Below, in pieces: positions 6,362-16,433 of a DNA stretch of 16,888 bases. The stretch's first letter is position 1, and the number at the start of each line of letters is the position of its first letter. This DNA comes from Clostridia bacterium. GTDB taxonomy: Bacteria > Bacillota > Clostridia > Christensenellales > UBA1242. Made by a program: the position numbers and the translations under genes. The DNA is taken from positions 1 to 16,888 of the forward strand of contig CAAGCR010000050.1 in NCBI GenBank assembly GCA_900768425.1. Direction: 5' to 3'. A model generated the notes under the pieces. That model was not told where the DNA came from, searched no databases, and was given only the letters and a program-made list of their open reading frames with translations.

Positions 6362-9300
6362 TTATTTAACTTTCATTTTCTTACGAAGAAGCATAAATAC
6401 TACTATGCCGGCTACTATAACTATTGATGAAACAGTTATTACTATGATTGAAACTGCATTAAGCGGTTCGGTTTTGTTTATATATGCGCTATATAAAAGT
6501 TGTCCGCTTAGGGTTGTAATTTCAATATAATATTCTCTTGCTTCGGTTAATTTTATTTCGTTCAATTCGCTTAGGCTACCATTTGCTAGTGCTTCTTTTG
6601 TGATATATACATCTTTGTTACCTGTGATTTTTAAAATACAATCGCCCGCTTCTGTAATTATGTTAGAAGATAGGAATGTAATTGTAATATCATCGGTAGT
6701 TACTGTTCCGCTTGGGTGTGAAATTGTGATTGGTATTGTAGGGTTATTAATCCAAACAGAGAATGTATATTTTTGATTAAATTCATTATTTGCATTTATA
6801 ACGAATGTCCAAACACCTTCGCCGGTTTTTAAATCGTTAATATGTAATGATAATTCTTTTAGATATTTATTGTTATACAATGTGCCATTGTTTGCGTTTG
6901 CAAGTCTTGAATTTATTGATATATTATTTAACAAGATATCTTCAATATAATAATCACCATAAGATGTGAAATTAAATACTGTGCGTGTTTCATTTGAACT
7001 TAAAATTGTAAAGTATAAAGGTGCTTCGTAAATGCTTTCACCATCTATTTTCGCACTAAACCAAATTTTGTATAGACCTTGTTCGGTGAAATCCCATACA
7101 TATTTAGAAGTTGCCTTTATTTCATATGGTTCGCCATTTAGTTCTATATTAATGCTTGGTTTTGCGTTAGTGTCGTAATAGTCTAAGGTGTTTTCTGGAA
7201 TGCTAACTTTAACTTGTTTATCGTAAATTGCATAATTTATAGGATTTTCATCATTTATTTCAAAGATTACACTACTTAAATATTTTATTGCAAAATATTC
7301 TGTATCGGAATAAGCCCCAAAGAAATGCGAGTTGCCTGCAATATCGGTAAACTTGAAGTAATAAACGCCAGATGCTTTTAGAGTTGTTGTAAAGTATTCA
7401 TCGTTTTGAGTAACAACCGGAGTGTACACTGTTTTTCCTATTTCGCCAAAGTAAATGGTTGCACTTACTAGGTTTTCTGGAATTAAGTACCAAGCCTTCC
7501 AAGCGATTTTTCTACCAATATCGTAGCCATCTTTTGTATAGATTGAACTGATGGTTGATGTTGATTTAGTTAGGTCAATAGAGTTGCCAGTGCTATCATA
7601 TTCAACGAAATCATTTTCTTTAAACAATGAATAAGTAACCGGAATTTTTGTAACTGCTATGCGGTAACTATAAAATTCAACAAGAGATAAATTATCGTAA
7701 TCGGTATGTATTGTATAAATTGTTGAATAGTCATCAACCACATAAGTTGTTTCACAAATTAAACTTAAACTTTCATTAACTAAAATTGTGTAATTTCCGT
7801 TTACAATGTAATGAATTTGCTCGGTTTTTGTTGCGGTTGTTGAACCGGTTTTAACTTTATAACTGAATGAACTGCCTGTTGCTTTTACTTCTGAATATGA
7901 ACCATCTGAGTTAATTTTCATAACTGAGAATTTATAATCTGATGTGTTTTTAATTGTGAAGTATAATGATTTTGAAATGCCTTTTAAATCACCTAAGTAA
8001 CTTACGACAATTCTATATGTTCCGTTTTCTTTTGCGGTATATTCATCGGTTAAACGAATAACAATGCCATCTGGAACAATTAAATACATTTCATAAGCAA
8101 AGTCTAAAACTGTTTGTTCGTAGTTTATTGTGATGTTGTTTGTGTAAACGCCTTTATTGCCTAAAATTGATGTAACATCATCACCGTTTGCACCAAGTAA
8201 AGATATTTTTGGAACTTTATTATATATGCAGAAATATTTAGAGTCTTGGTCGTTACCTTCACCAGTGCTGAAATCTTTATTTAATGTTAATTGAACTAAA
8301 TATTCATAATTGTTACCTAAGTTATTTTTAGATATATCAATTAATGCACCTTTTAATTCTAACTTCATTATTGCACCATTTATGATGCTACAAGCAAAGT
8401 AATTAACATAATCAAATGTTTCGGTATACACATCGTTTTCACGAATTTCTACTTTAACACGAGAGCCATTTTTTGTAATTCTAAATACTTTGTTTATACC
8501 ATCGTGGCTAACTGTTAAATCGTTTTGTGCATAGATTGTTGTATCATATTTATATATAATGCTTTCACTTGCGTAGTAAACATATGCACCATTATCTTTA
8601 TATGATGTGATTATTTCACTTTCTGATGTGATAGGGTCTTTAATTTCAATTTGTCCAAAAATGTGAGTAATTTTAGTTTTTTCACCAAAATTATCGGTTA
8701 CTTCGTAAATAAAGTAGTCATTTTTGCTGATGTTTCTTATTATTTGGAAGCGGAAATATTTTTCCCCGTTTACACCTGTCACATAACTTATTTTATAGTT
8801 TTGAGATGAATACTGAGGTTGTTCTTCAGTGAAATATTTTTCATCGGAGATTACAAAAGGACTTATAACCGAACCGCTGATAACACCGGAAACAACTAGG
8901 TTTACAGCATAAATTTTGTTTTCATCGGCACTACTTGATGGCATTCTTATTAAAATACCTTCTAAAAGTTGGTCACCTTCGTATTGAGCAAGAGTGTAAT
9001 ATTCTAACACTTTATTCAATACAAATGCGTTAATTGTTACAGAGCCAAGCATTGGAACTGAATATAACACAATAGGTTGAGATGAAGCACTTGATGATAA
9101 TGTTGTGATTTCTTGTAATGAATATTGTGGACTATCTTCGGTTGTTGTAAATTCTGATACTTTATAGAATCTGTTACCTGAGAAAGGTGTTTTAACATAC
9201 ATTACATTATTTACGCTAATTGTTTGATAATATCTGCCGTTTAGATAAATTTCGTTATTTAATAGGTTTAATTTTTCTAAATTTAAAGAATATTTTGAGT

Positions 9301-12300
9301 AAACGTTTAAAGTATTTGTTAAATTTTTAAACGAAATATTTTTAGCGGTGTCACCTGTTGTTGAAGTTAAAGATTTATATTCTACGGCTATGTCCGAACT
9401 ATCTTTTAGGTCGGTGATGTAAACTGTGTAAACTGTACGGTTGCCTGCGTAGTCTTCTTCAATAATTTCAATATATTTGCCAACATTTGCTTTAAATAAA
9501 GATTCGTAAGTTTCTTTTGTTTTAAATAAGATATTTTCTGATGTGTCGTTATAGTTGTCTAAATATATTTCGCTTTCTTGCGTGTTACCTAAAACATATT
9601 TTGTATTTACACCGTCCTGTTCAAAAATTCTGTAATATGCTTTATAGAAATCGTATGTACTAGCTTCTGGTGTTTTTAATGTGTCTGCAAAATTGCTTAT
9701 GTCTAATATGTATGCATAGTTTGCAAATAAGCCTGTTGATTTAGACATATTATAGCGATTGCTATTATCTTCGTTGTTTGCTGAGTAATATTCTCTTAAA
9801 TCGGCAAACTTTAAACCGGTTAAGTTTACCAAAGAAGATACATTTTTGATAGGTGCTTCTAGGTCAACTTTTATGGTTGTGGTTTTTGAGAAATATGCAA
9901 GATTGCTATAATCTTCTTTATTACCATTGAATTGTAAAGTTATATCAGTTTGAGCATCGTTTACAAACGCACCGGAAAGTTCTGATAGGTTGATGTCAAC
10001 ATAATAACCATTGTCACCATTTGGCATAATTCTGCTTGGGTCAATTTTTCCGGTTATGCCGGAAGATACTCTATATGATATTTCATTTGAATTGATGTTT
10101 GCTAAGAATTTATTTGATGAGTTTTCCCATGCGATTCTTACTATTGGTTTATTTGTGTAGTATATGCCGTTGTATGAGTTTAGTGGATTATTTTTATTAT
10201 CTAGCACTGTATATTCCGGTTCTTTATATTCTATTCTGAAATCATAACTGAATTGATCGCCACCGGTTGAATATATAACAACGTGATAATAACCTTCTTT
10301 ATTGAATGACATAATGTCTTCTGATGATGCGGTTGTTAAATAGTTGTTAGAAAGTGCTTTGTTTAGTTCGTATCTTTCTAAATATGGAGTTGTAAGCACA
10401 TTTGTTTGTCTATATTCTACATAAGCATAAAGTTTGTATGCATCGTAGGCTTTATATGTTTTGTCTTTATAGTCATAGTATTCAACGATTGAATCTTCAT
10501 CTGTATTGAAGTTATCGGTTAAACCATTTTTTTGTTTGTATACAAAATTATATGTGTTGGTTGCAAATACATCATAACCATATTTAAAGGCTGGAACATA
10601 AACTGTAACTGGTAATAAGTTAGTTGTTAAAACCGGATTTGCAATGCCTGATGTGTCTGATGACATTTGATTTGCAAAATATATGTCATAGAAGAATAAT
10701 GTGCTATCTTTAACTGTTTGATAGTTGTTTAATACTTGTAGTTTAATGCCTGCACCAGTATAGTAAATTGAATCACCATTTGAATTGATGCTTGGAGCAC
10801 TTATAATTCCGTTTCTATCAACAATAAAGATTAAAATTCTTGTTTTTGGGTCGTTTGCATCTAGTGCGTTTTCATAGGTTCTTGTAATAACATACTTACC
10901 AGCTCTTGTTCTTTGTGCGGTTTGGCTTGTGGTTATATTGTAATTTTCAACATTTAATTGCCACATGTAACTATTTGCTTCGCCTAATATTGCACTACCC
11001 AAAGTTACACTATCTTTTTGGTAAATATATAGTGAAGATGTTGGTGCTTTTTTGAATACATATGTGCCGTAATCGCTCTCGCTAAATGCGTAGTAGTCCA
11101 TTTTGATAGATTTTACTGAAAGCAATGCAGATGGCTCTGTGCAATAAGAGAAGTCTAATATTTCACCGCTATTTGCAAGAGTGTTTACATTTGTTGGTTG
11201 GAAGTAATTGTATTTTGTATCTTCATCGGCAGAAACTACATTGAATTGTTGTAAATTCCATTTATTACCTTCTGCGTTCCTATATGATAATTTCATTTTA
11301 GAATTATCGGTTGAGAATGTAACCATATGGCAGTTGTTGTAATATTTTACATAACTATCATAAGAATTTGTAACTTGTGAGTTAGAAGCAGATGATACAT
11401 AGAAGATATATTGAGATTCGTTTGGAGTTGTACCATTCATTGCTTTTTCTGTTTTGCTGTAATTTTCTGAAACAGAAAGAGTGTAAGTGTAAGGCACTAA
11501 TGTTCCGTTTTCGCTCTTACTATAATAGATTGTATTATTAGTATTTATTTTTAAATATAATTTATCTTTATATGTTTCGGTATAATTTTGTAAAAATTCT
11601 GCATCGTTTAAGATTATTTTTTGTAACCATTCATCGTGGTTGGTGTCGTTTAATAATAATTTTTCAAATTGAATTATTTTATGTGAACCAAAGTATAAGG
11701 TGTAATCGGATGATGTGATTTTTGCATCACCGGTAAATGCCCATTCGCCATCTGATTCCGCAATTATGTTAGTTTTGGTTTTATCAATAAAGAATGCTTT
11801 ATAAATGACGTTTGTTCCGATTATCTCTTTATTGTTTGCGGTTTGGTCGTAAATTTTGACAATATATAAACCGCTTTGACTTAAAATGCTACTTTCGCTT
11901 AATGTTGAATATCCTGATGTGTTTGAATATGTTGCTGATGGCAAGTTTCCACTTGCGTAACTAAATGTGTCGGTTGATGGAATACCATAGGTTGTGTATG
12001 GAGAACGATAGTAGTTTTTTAATACGTCTGATGTAAGTGTGCTTGAAAAACTTGCTGAGTAGTTGGTTGGGAAGAATTTGTATTCGGCATATGTTTGTGC
12101 TCTGCCATTTGCTTCTTTATTTGCCCAACTGATAGCAACTGGTTGGTTTGTAAAGAATGAATTTACTGTGCCGGTTTTTGTATATAGCGTGCCGGAATAA
12201 TTAGTAAGTGTGCTTAGAGTTACATTTTGTATACCTGTTTTATCAATAGTGAAATATGTAACATAATTTTTTTGGTCTTTATTTCCGTAAGTTAATTCAA

Positions 12301-13999
12301 TTTTGTATTTTGCACTTTCGCTTAAAATTGCAGATGTTTCTACAATTTGGTCATAGGCATTAGTGTTTAATTCACTGCTGTTAAAGTTGGTTGATTTATA
12401 TACTTTTAATTGAGAAACCGAATCAAACATTCCACTTTGTTCTTTTTCAATTTTAATATCGTTGCAGGTGATGTAATCGGTTGGAATCGCTTGTTCTATT
12501 GTTTCTTCTTGATGAGTTGTTTCATTAATTCTTGTAATTAATTCGTTTATGTTAAGTTTTGGAGAATTGTTGGTAATTTGGAACAAGAAGTATTGATACA
12601 AAGTTTTAGCAGAATATTTTTCGTAAGTGTATGCAAGTTTAACAAAGTAGTAGCCCGCAGTGCTTAGTGGAGTGCAAGCATAATTTTTGTAAACATAGGC
12701 ATCTTTGGTTAATTCCGAATATGCGTTGGTTGGAAGATTGGTTAGTTTGTCAGCACTAGAAAAGTAGTAATATAAAGTTTTTTCTTTGTCTATGCTGGCA
12801 TTGGTTGAAAAATAAATAGGTGCTTGGTTGGTTGAAACTATTTGTAGTGAATTTTCACCTAAAAATCTATCTTTAACCGTATTAAAGTTTTCATTATCAC
12901 TTTTTTCACTATTTAAAAGTGTTGTGATATCCGCTTGATATGTAACTTCACTGGCGTCGTTTTCGTTTACTTTTTTAAATTCTTTTAAACCATTTTGGGT
13001 TGTGAAGAATGATTGATAACCGAAGATATTTATTGTGTCACTGCTATTTGGAGCAACGGCTGAGTTTGTGTATTCATAATATTCGCTGAATACTTCTAGG
13101 TTGCCGTATGGATTGATTGTTTCGTAATAAACATAATATGTGCCAATATCATTAAATGTAACTTTTGCAGAAGTTGTATTTGCAATTTGATTTACTGCAA
13201 CATAGTTTGTGGTTGTTGTTTCTTCACTTTCGTTTGTATTTGTTATGTTAAGGTTGCCATTTGAATAATTGATTTTTGTAACATATGATAATTGTTGGTA
13301 GGTTTTAATTATTCTAACATTAAAGTGGGTGTAATCATAAGTTAGACTAAATAAATTACCATCAACGGTTGAGCCATTATAATTGTAACAATAAGCGCCA
13401 TTTATTTTATTATTTAAGGAATAGTTTTTATTGATTGTTCCACAAAAATTATCATAGTTAAATACATAAAAGTTGCAAGTAAAACTAACGGGTTTTGTGT
13501 CTATGTCATCATAGTACCAATAAGAAAAAGTTAAAGAGTATTTGCCATAAGAGAACTCGCTTGCTAATGCTATGTTTGGGTTGATGGCGAGTTTAAATAC
13601 CTCGTTTTCTCCTGTGATAAAATCAAAACCGTTTTCCGGTTTTAAGGTTGTAGATAAGAGTTTATCATTTACTGTAACGGTGTAGCCGATGTCTTGTGTT
13701 ATTCTTAAAGTTTTGCCATCAGCCATTAAAAGTTTATCTTTTTGAAACTCTAAAATAACCGCTTGGTCTTTTTTTAAGAAGATAGCATCGCCATTGTTAA
13801 ACACATCGGTTATTTCACGTTTAGAATATTTAATCGCTTCATCACCGCTATAGTTTGCGGTATACACAGAAAAATATGAAGGAAGCGAACTAACTTCATC
13901 TGCAAATGTTTTTGTATTTGCCGAAAATAATAATATACCAGAAATTAAAGCAAAAATTGCTGGAATAATTTTGGATATATTTAAAATAGTTTTTTTCAT
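6362..13999 (-). CDS. Giant secreted membrane-anchored protein of Ig-like repeats
   Basis: 2545 residues in one unbroken frame. The N-terminus is a signal peptide: MKK, a hydrophobic core at residues 8-27, and a likely cut after TFA (A33). A single membrane helix (about 2515-2538) followed by RKKMKVK anchors the C-terminus; there is no LPxTG or SLH motif. The body is rich in Tyr, Asn, Ser and Thr and poor in Cys. A recurring end-of-domain motif of the form GxYxVxxxDxxGNxxxxxFxI occurs near residues 286, 448, 563, 710, 1034, 1236, 1506, 1759, 1993, 2210, 2307 and 2487, often followed by DKT/DRN. This points to a string of diverged Ig-like beta-sandwich units projecting from the membrane. I recognise no enzyme or specific family. 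Adhesion or surface binding is inference. It has AAGGGTG 6 nt before ATG, its own promoter with a palindrome, and a strong terminator. Confidence 0.85.
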   Translation of the reverse strand: MKKTILNISKIIPAIFALISGILLFSANTKTFADEVSSLPSYFSVYTANYSGDEAIKYSKREITDVFNNGDAIFLKKDQAVILEFQKDKLLMADGKTLRITQDIGYTVTVNDKLLSTTLKPENGFDFITGENEVFKLAINPNIALASEFSYGKYSLTFSYWYYDDIDTKPVSFTCNFYVFNYDNFCGTINKNYSLNNKINGAYCYNYNGSTVDGNLFSLTYDYTHFNVRIIKTYQQLSYVTKINYSNGNLNITNTNESEETTTTNYVAVNQIANTTSAKVTFNDIGTYYVYYETINPYGNLEVFSEYYEYTNSAVAPNSSDTINIFGYQSFFTTQNGLKEFKKVNENDASEVTYQADITTLLNSEKSDNENFNTVKDRFLGENSLQIVSTNQAPIYFSTNASIDKEKTLYYYFSSADKLTNLPTNAYSELTKDAYVYKNYACTPLSTAGYYFVKLAYTYEKYSAKTLYQYFLFQITNNSPKLNINELITRINETTHQEETIEQAIPTDYITCNDIKIEKEQSGMFDSVSQLKVYKSTNFNSSELNTNAYDQIVETSAILSESAKYKIELTYGNKDQKNYVTYFTIDKTGIQNVTLSTLTNYSGTLYTKTGTVNSFFTNQPVAISWANKEANGRAQTYAEYKFFPTNYSASFSSTLTSDVLKNYYRSPYTTYGIPSTDTFSYASGNLPSATYSNTSGYSTLSESSILSQSGLYIVKIYDQTANNKEIIGTNVIYKAFFIDKTKTNIIAESDGEWAFTGDAKITSSDYTLYFGSHKIIQFEKLLLNDTNHDEWLQKIILNDAEFLQNYTETYKDKLYLKINTNNTIYYSKSENGTLVPYTYTLSVSENYSKTEKAMNGTTPNESQYIFYVSSASNSQVTNSYDSYVKYYNNCHMVTFSTDNSKMKLSYRNAEGNKWNLQQFNVVSADEDTKYNYFQPTNVNTLANSGEILDFSYCTEPSALLSVKSIKMDYYAFSESDYGTYVFKKAPTSSLYIYQKDSVTLGSAILGEANSYMWQLNVENYNITTSQTAQRTRAGKYVITRTYENALDANDPKTRILIFIVDRNGIISAPSINSNGDSIYYTGAGIKLQVLNNYQTVKDSTLFFYDIYFANQMSSDTSGIANPVLTTNLLPVTVYVPAFKYGYDVFATNTYNFVYKQKNGLTDNFNTDEDSIVEYYDYKDKTYKAYDAYKLYAYVEYRQTNVLTTPYLERYELNKALSNNYLTTASSEDIMSFNKEGYYHVVIYSTGGDQFSYDFRIEYKEPEYTVLDNKNNPLNSYNGIYYTNKPIVRIAWENSSNKFLANINSNEISYRVSSGITGKIDPSRIMPNGDNGYYVDINLSELSGAFVNDAQTDITLQFNGNKEDYSNLAYFSKTTTIKVDLEAPIKNVSSLVNLTGLKFADLREYYSANNEDNSNRYNMSKSTGLFANYAYILDISNFADTLKTPEASTYDFYKAYYRIFEQDGVNTKYVLGNTQESEIYLDNYNDTSENILFKTKETYESLFKANVGKYIEIIEEDYAGNRTVYTVYITDLKDSSDIAVEYKSLTSTTGDTAKNISFKNLTNTLNVYSKYSLNLEKLNLLNNEIYLNGRYYQTISVNNVMYVKTPFSGNRFYKVSEFTTTEDSPQYSLQEITTLSSSASSQPIVLYSVPMLGSVTINAFVLNKVLEYYTLAQYEGDQLLEGILIRMPSSSADENKIYAVNLVVSGVISGSVISPFVISDEKYFTEEQPQYSSQNYKISYVTGVNGEKYFRFQIIRNISKNDYFIYEVTDNFGEKTKITHIFGQIEIKDPITSESEIITSYKDNGAYVYYASESIIYKYDTTIYAQNDLTVSHDGINKVFRITKNGSRVKVEIRENDVYTETFDYVNYFACSIINGAIMKLELKGALIDISKNNLGNNYEYLVQLTLNKDFSTGEGNDQDSKYFCIYNKVPKISLLGANGDDVTSILGNKGVYTNNITINYEQTVLDFAYEMYLIVPDGIVIRLTDEYTAKENGTYRIVVSYLGDLKGISKSLYFTIKNTSDYKFSVMKINSDGSYSEVKATGSSFSYKVKTGSTTATKTEQIHYIVNGNYTILVNESLSLICETTYVVDDYSTIYTIHTDYDNLSLVEFYSYRIAVTKIPVTYSLFKENDFVEYDSTGNSIDLTKSTSTISSIYTKDGYDIGRKIAWKAWYLIPENLVSATIYFGEIGKTVYTPVVTQNDEYFTTTLKASGVYYFKFTDIAGNSHFFGAYSDTEYFAIKYLSSVIFEINDENPINYAIYDKQVKVSIPENTLDYYDTNAKPSINIELNGEPYEIKATSKYVWDFTEQGLYKIWFSAKIDGESIYEAPLYFTILSSNETRTVFNFTSYGDYYIEDILLNNISINSRLANANNGTLYNNKYLKELSLHINDLKTGEGVWTFVINANNEFNQKYTFSVWINNPTIPITISHPSGTVTTDDITITFLSSNIITEAGDCILKITGNKDVYITKEALANGSLSELNEIKLTEAREYYIEITTLSGQLLYSAYINKTEPLNAVSIIVITVSSIVIVAGIVVFMLLRKKMKVK

Positions 14000-14020
14000 A
14001 ATTTACACCCTTAAATAAAT

Positions 14021-14037
14021 AATTTGTTTAACAAATT
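14021..14037. promoter_or_regulatory. 17-bp palindrome at the giant-gene start point (operator candidate)
   Basis: AATTTGTT-T-AACAAATT is a perfect inverted repeat with one central base. It overlaps the downstream half of the -10 box and the predicted transcription start, a position where a bound repressor would block transcription. Confidence 0.5.
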
Positions 14038-14063
14038 GTACCATATTATTATTTTTTTTTCAA
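14035..14063 (-). promoter_or_regulatory. Promoter of the giant surface protein gene
   Basis: On the minus strand: TTGAAA (14063-14058), a 17-bp A-rich spacer and TACAAT (14040-14035). Each box matches the sigma-A consensus at 5 of 6 bases. Transcription should start near 14028, giving a leader of about 28 nt with the AAGGGTG site. The rest of the 248-bp gap to the coupling gene is AT-rich and otherwise holds only that gene's terminator. Confidence 0.7.
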
Positions 14064-14189
14064 ATATATTATATATATTTGAGAAATAATTATTTAAAAA
14101 TTAATAATTTTACGCTATTAAACTATTGTTTTTGTTATATTTTATCGAAAAATAATAAATAAATAATAAAAAAGAATATTAATTAAAAA

Positions 14190-14240
14190 TATAAAAAAAT
14201 ATAGCAAAATCAATAGAAATTATGATTCTACTATATTTTT
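14190..14240 (-). terminator. Terminator of the coupling-protein gene
   Basis: AAAAATATAGCAAAATCA (14195-14212) and TGATTCTACTATATTTTT (14223-14240) pair over 18 positions, two of them G-U on the minus-strand RNA, around a 10-nt loop. On the minus strand the stem runs into T-rich sequence directly after the stop at 14248. It separates this gene from the giant gene. Confidence 0.75.
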
Positions 14241-14247
14241 AATTAAT

Positions 14248-16215
14248 TTAGAAATCAAAATCAAATGGGTTTGATTTAATTATTTTTTTATTGCGTGCGG
14301 TTATATCGTAACGAATTTTATTTTCATCAAAATATTGTGCTGGAACATATTCATCTTGCATTTTGTCTTTTGGGAAAATATTATTTGGTACTCTAAACCA
14401 TTGTGTCATATGTGTTTTAATTGCCGGTTGTCCGTAAATTTTTACAATGTTTACATCATATGGCAACTGTCCTAATTCATATGGTTCAATTAATGGGCGT
14501 GTAACAGTTTGAGCACTTGTTGTTCTGTTTGCGTCGCTGTCTTTTTTGTCGGAACGACTAACTGATGTGTTTTCAATTTGTAAGGTAACATCGCCACAAA
14601 TTTTAGAAAATTCTTCACGAGTTTTTTGGTCTTCTGTTCCGATAAATATTTGAATGTTACAGTTACCTTTAATTGTGTCGGCACATTCTTTGGTGTATTT
14701 ATTATCTAACTGGCTATATGATTGAATAACAATTTGGAAGAATATTCTACGAGAACGAGCAACTGTTATCATACTGTCAAATTTTTGAATTTTTGGCAAG
14801 TTTGCAAACTCATCTAGTAGGAAATAAACCGGTCTTTGTAATTTAATTCCGGGACTTTTTGATGCTATTTCAATTAGTTTTTTATAAATTTGCGAAATAC
14901 ACATTGTGGCAATACAGTGACGGCTTTCTTTTTCATCTGGCACTTTGATAAATAGAACGGTTGGTTCGTTTACAAAGTCATCAAATGAAATGTCGCTTTT
15001 GCTGGTTGCATAGCATATGCCCATATCTTGGAATATTGCAATTTTTGGTTGCATAACACCTAGGAATGAACGGGTTGTGTTTGGTGCGTTGTTTACTACA
15101 GTGCTGGCAAGTGGTTTAACTTTTGATAAAACATCTCTGCCTTCAATATAGTCTTTTAATGTGCCCATCATATTGTCTGGATTGGCATCTCTTGTTGTAC
15201 ATATTTTTGCTACGTTGTAGAAATTAAATTTTTCTCTTGTCATTCCTAGTTCTGGGTTTAGCGAGTCTTCTAGCATGGCAAGCATAATACTATAAACAAA
15301 GTCTTGTGCGCCTTGTTCCCAAGATGGGTCGTTTTTGTTTTCTATTGGTAAAACCGCTGATGCAACTTCTCTTAGTTCGTTTTCCGCTTCGTTTATTAAT
15401 GTTTGTGAAAGTGATTGCAATTCAACTTTTAATTGGTCTTTATTAGGGTAAGCAATTCCGTTAAAGCCGTACCATTCAGGACCATACTCTTTTGCGATTG
15501 GTCTGTATTTTGTGTCTTTTGGGTGACAGCCTTTGTACACTTCTACTTCTTTTTCCAAATTGTGTGCTCTTGTAAATTGGCAAAAAGCATTATCCATTGG
15601 ATTCCAACGTGATGATGAATATGGATTACGCAAGTCTAGAGTAATAAGTCTATAACCTTCCTTTTTAAGTTGCGCACCATGGTTGTTGTATAATTCGCCT
15701 TTTGGGTCGGTGATAACCATACATGGTTTTTCGGCTGTGTGGGCATAACATCTAATTGCGGGTTCTAGTGCAAAAGTTGTTTTACCAGAACCGGTAGTAC
15801 CAACAATTAATGCGTGCATTTCAGGATACATATTTACTCTTAATTGACCGTTTTTGTAAAGTGAAGAAATGAATGTGCCGGTCTTTTTTAATTTTGGTAA
15901 GGTTGAATATGTGTTTGGCATAAATTTAGGATTGCGTGCAAGTTCATCTTCGGTGATAAATCTTGCATTGTAGTGTTGGTCAACCTTGTCACCAGATGCG
16001 GTCGTGCCTTCAAAACTGCTTGATGCATCAGAATAATTACGATTATCTAATAGTACGACAATTCCAAATAAAATACCCGCACCTAAACCAACAAGTGGTG
16101 CCCAGTGTGTAAATCTTGTAACAAAGTCTATTTCTTTATCTAAAAAGAAAGTTGCGATAAAACCTATTACATAGCAGGTTAAAGTAAAAATACCTATTTT
16201 TTTTAATTTTTTCAT
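14248..16215 (-). CDS. VirD4/TraG-type type IV coupling protein (DNA-transfer ATPase)
   Basis: 655 residues from the ATG at 16215. Two membrane helices (about 7-25 and 38-56) precede a cytoplasmic ATPase. Walker A is GTTGSGKT (139-146), then DPKGELYNNHG, and Walker B is YFLLDEFANLPK with D468/E469. The sensor-like QSYSQLDNKY and GTEDQKTREEF follow, as usual for TraG/VirD4 proteins, which link relaxosome or effector substrates to a type IV secretion channel. The frame continues up to a TTG at 16299, but that lies upstream of a near-consensus promoter (-10 at 16246-16241), so ATG 16215 is the start. The leader carries AGAGG and AGGGG, neither ideally spaced. No relaxase, VirB4 or other transfer gene is present in the window. 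It could be a remnant of an integrated element, part of a set outside the window, or recruited for another export role. Confidence 0.9.
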   Translation of the reverse strand: MKKLKKIGIFTLTCYVIGFIATFFLDKEIDFVTRFTHWAPLVGLGAGILFGIVVLLDNRNYSDASSSFEGTTASGDKVDQHYNARFITEDELARNPKFMPNTYSTLPKLKKTGTFISSLYKNGQLRVNMYPEMHALIVGTTGSGKTTFALEPAIRCYAHTAEKPCMVITDPKGELYNNHGAQLKKEGYRLITLDLRNPYSSSRWNPMDNAFCQFTRAHNLEKEVEVYKGCHPKDTKYRPIAKEYGPEWYGFNGIAYPNKDQLKVELQSLSQTLINEAENELREVASAVLPIENKNDPSWEQGAQDFVYSIMLAMLEDSLNPELGMTREKFNFYNVAKICTTRDANPDNMMGTLKDYIEGRDVLSKVKPLASTVVNNAPNTTRSFLGVMQPKIAIFQDMGICYATSKSDISFDDFVNEPTVLFIKVPDEKESRHCIATMCISQIYKKLIEIASKSPGIKLQRPVYFLLDEFANLPKIQKFDSMITVARSRRIFFQIVIQSYSQLDNKYTKECADTIKGNCNIQIFIGTEDQKTREEFSKICGDVTLQIENTSVSRSDKKDSDANRTTSAQTVTRPLIEPYELGQLPYDVNIVKIYGQPAIKTHMTQWFRVPNNIFPKDKMQDEYVPAQYFDENKIRYDITARNKKIIKSNPFDFDF

Positions 16216-16240
16216 ACCCCTATTTTTCCTCTTAATTTTT

Positions 16241-16269
16241 AGTATACATTTATTCCATAAATGTGTCAA
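16241..16269 (-). promoter_or_regulatory. Promoter of the coupling-protein gene with a spacer palindrome
   Basis: On the minus strand: perfect TTGACA (16269-16264), a 17-bp spacer, then TATACT (16246-16241). The spacer is itself an inverted repeat, CATTTAT-TCC-ATAAATG on the + strand (16247-16263), filling it exactly. This looks like an operator between the -35 and -10. Confidence 0.75.
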
Positions 16270-16433
16270 ATTAATAATTGAGATTATAACAAATGGCAAA
16301 TGAATATTTTAACGAATAATGAAGACTGATGAATGATGAATTATTGTTAAATTAAAATAATTTTGAGTTATTATAAACTTTCGCATTAATTACAAAGGTT
16401 TTTTAGTTGCCAAAAATTAGATATACGTCTCAA

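Noticed and set aside
14248..16215. FtsK/SpoIIIE DNA translocase instead of a coupling protein
   Set aside because: There are only two N-terminal helices, the DPKGELYNNHG and LLDEFANLPK blocks are of the TraG/VirD4 type, and no gamma domain is present.
14000..16215. Operon of the coupling protein and the giant surface protein
   Set aside because: An 18-bp stem terminator follows the coupling gene, and a separate strong promoter precedes the giant gene.
16216..16299. Upstream extension of the coupling protein to a TTG start
   Set aside because: It would place the start before a near-consensus promoter, and the extra 28 residues do not look like a VirD4 N-terminus. The ATG at 16215 is followed by the expected membrane helix.
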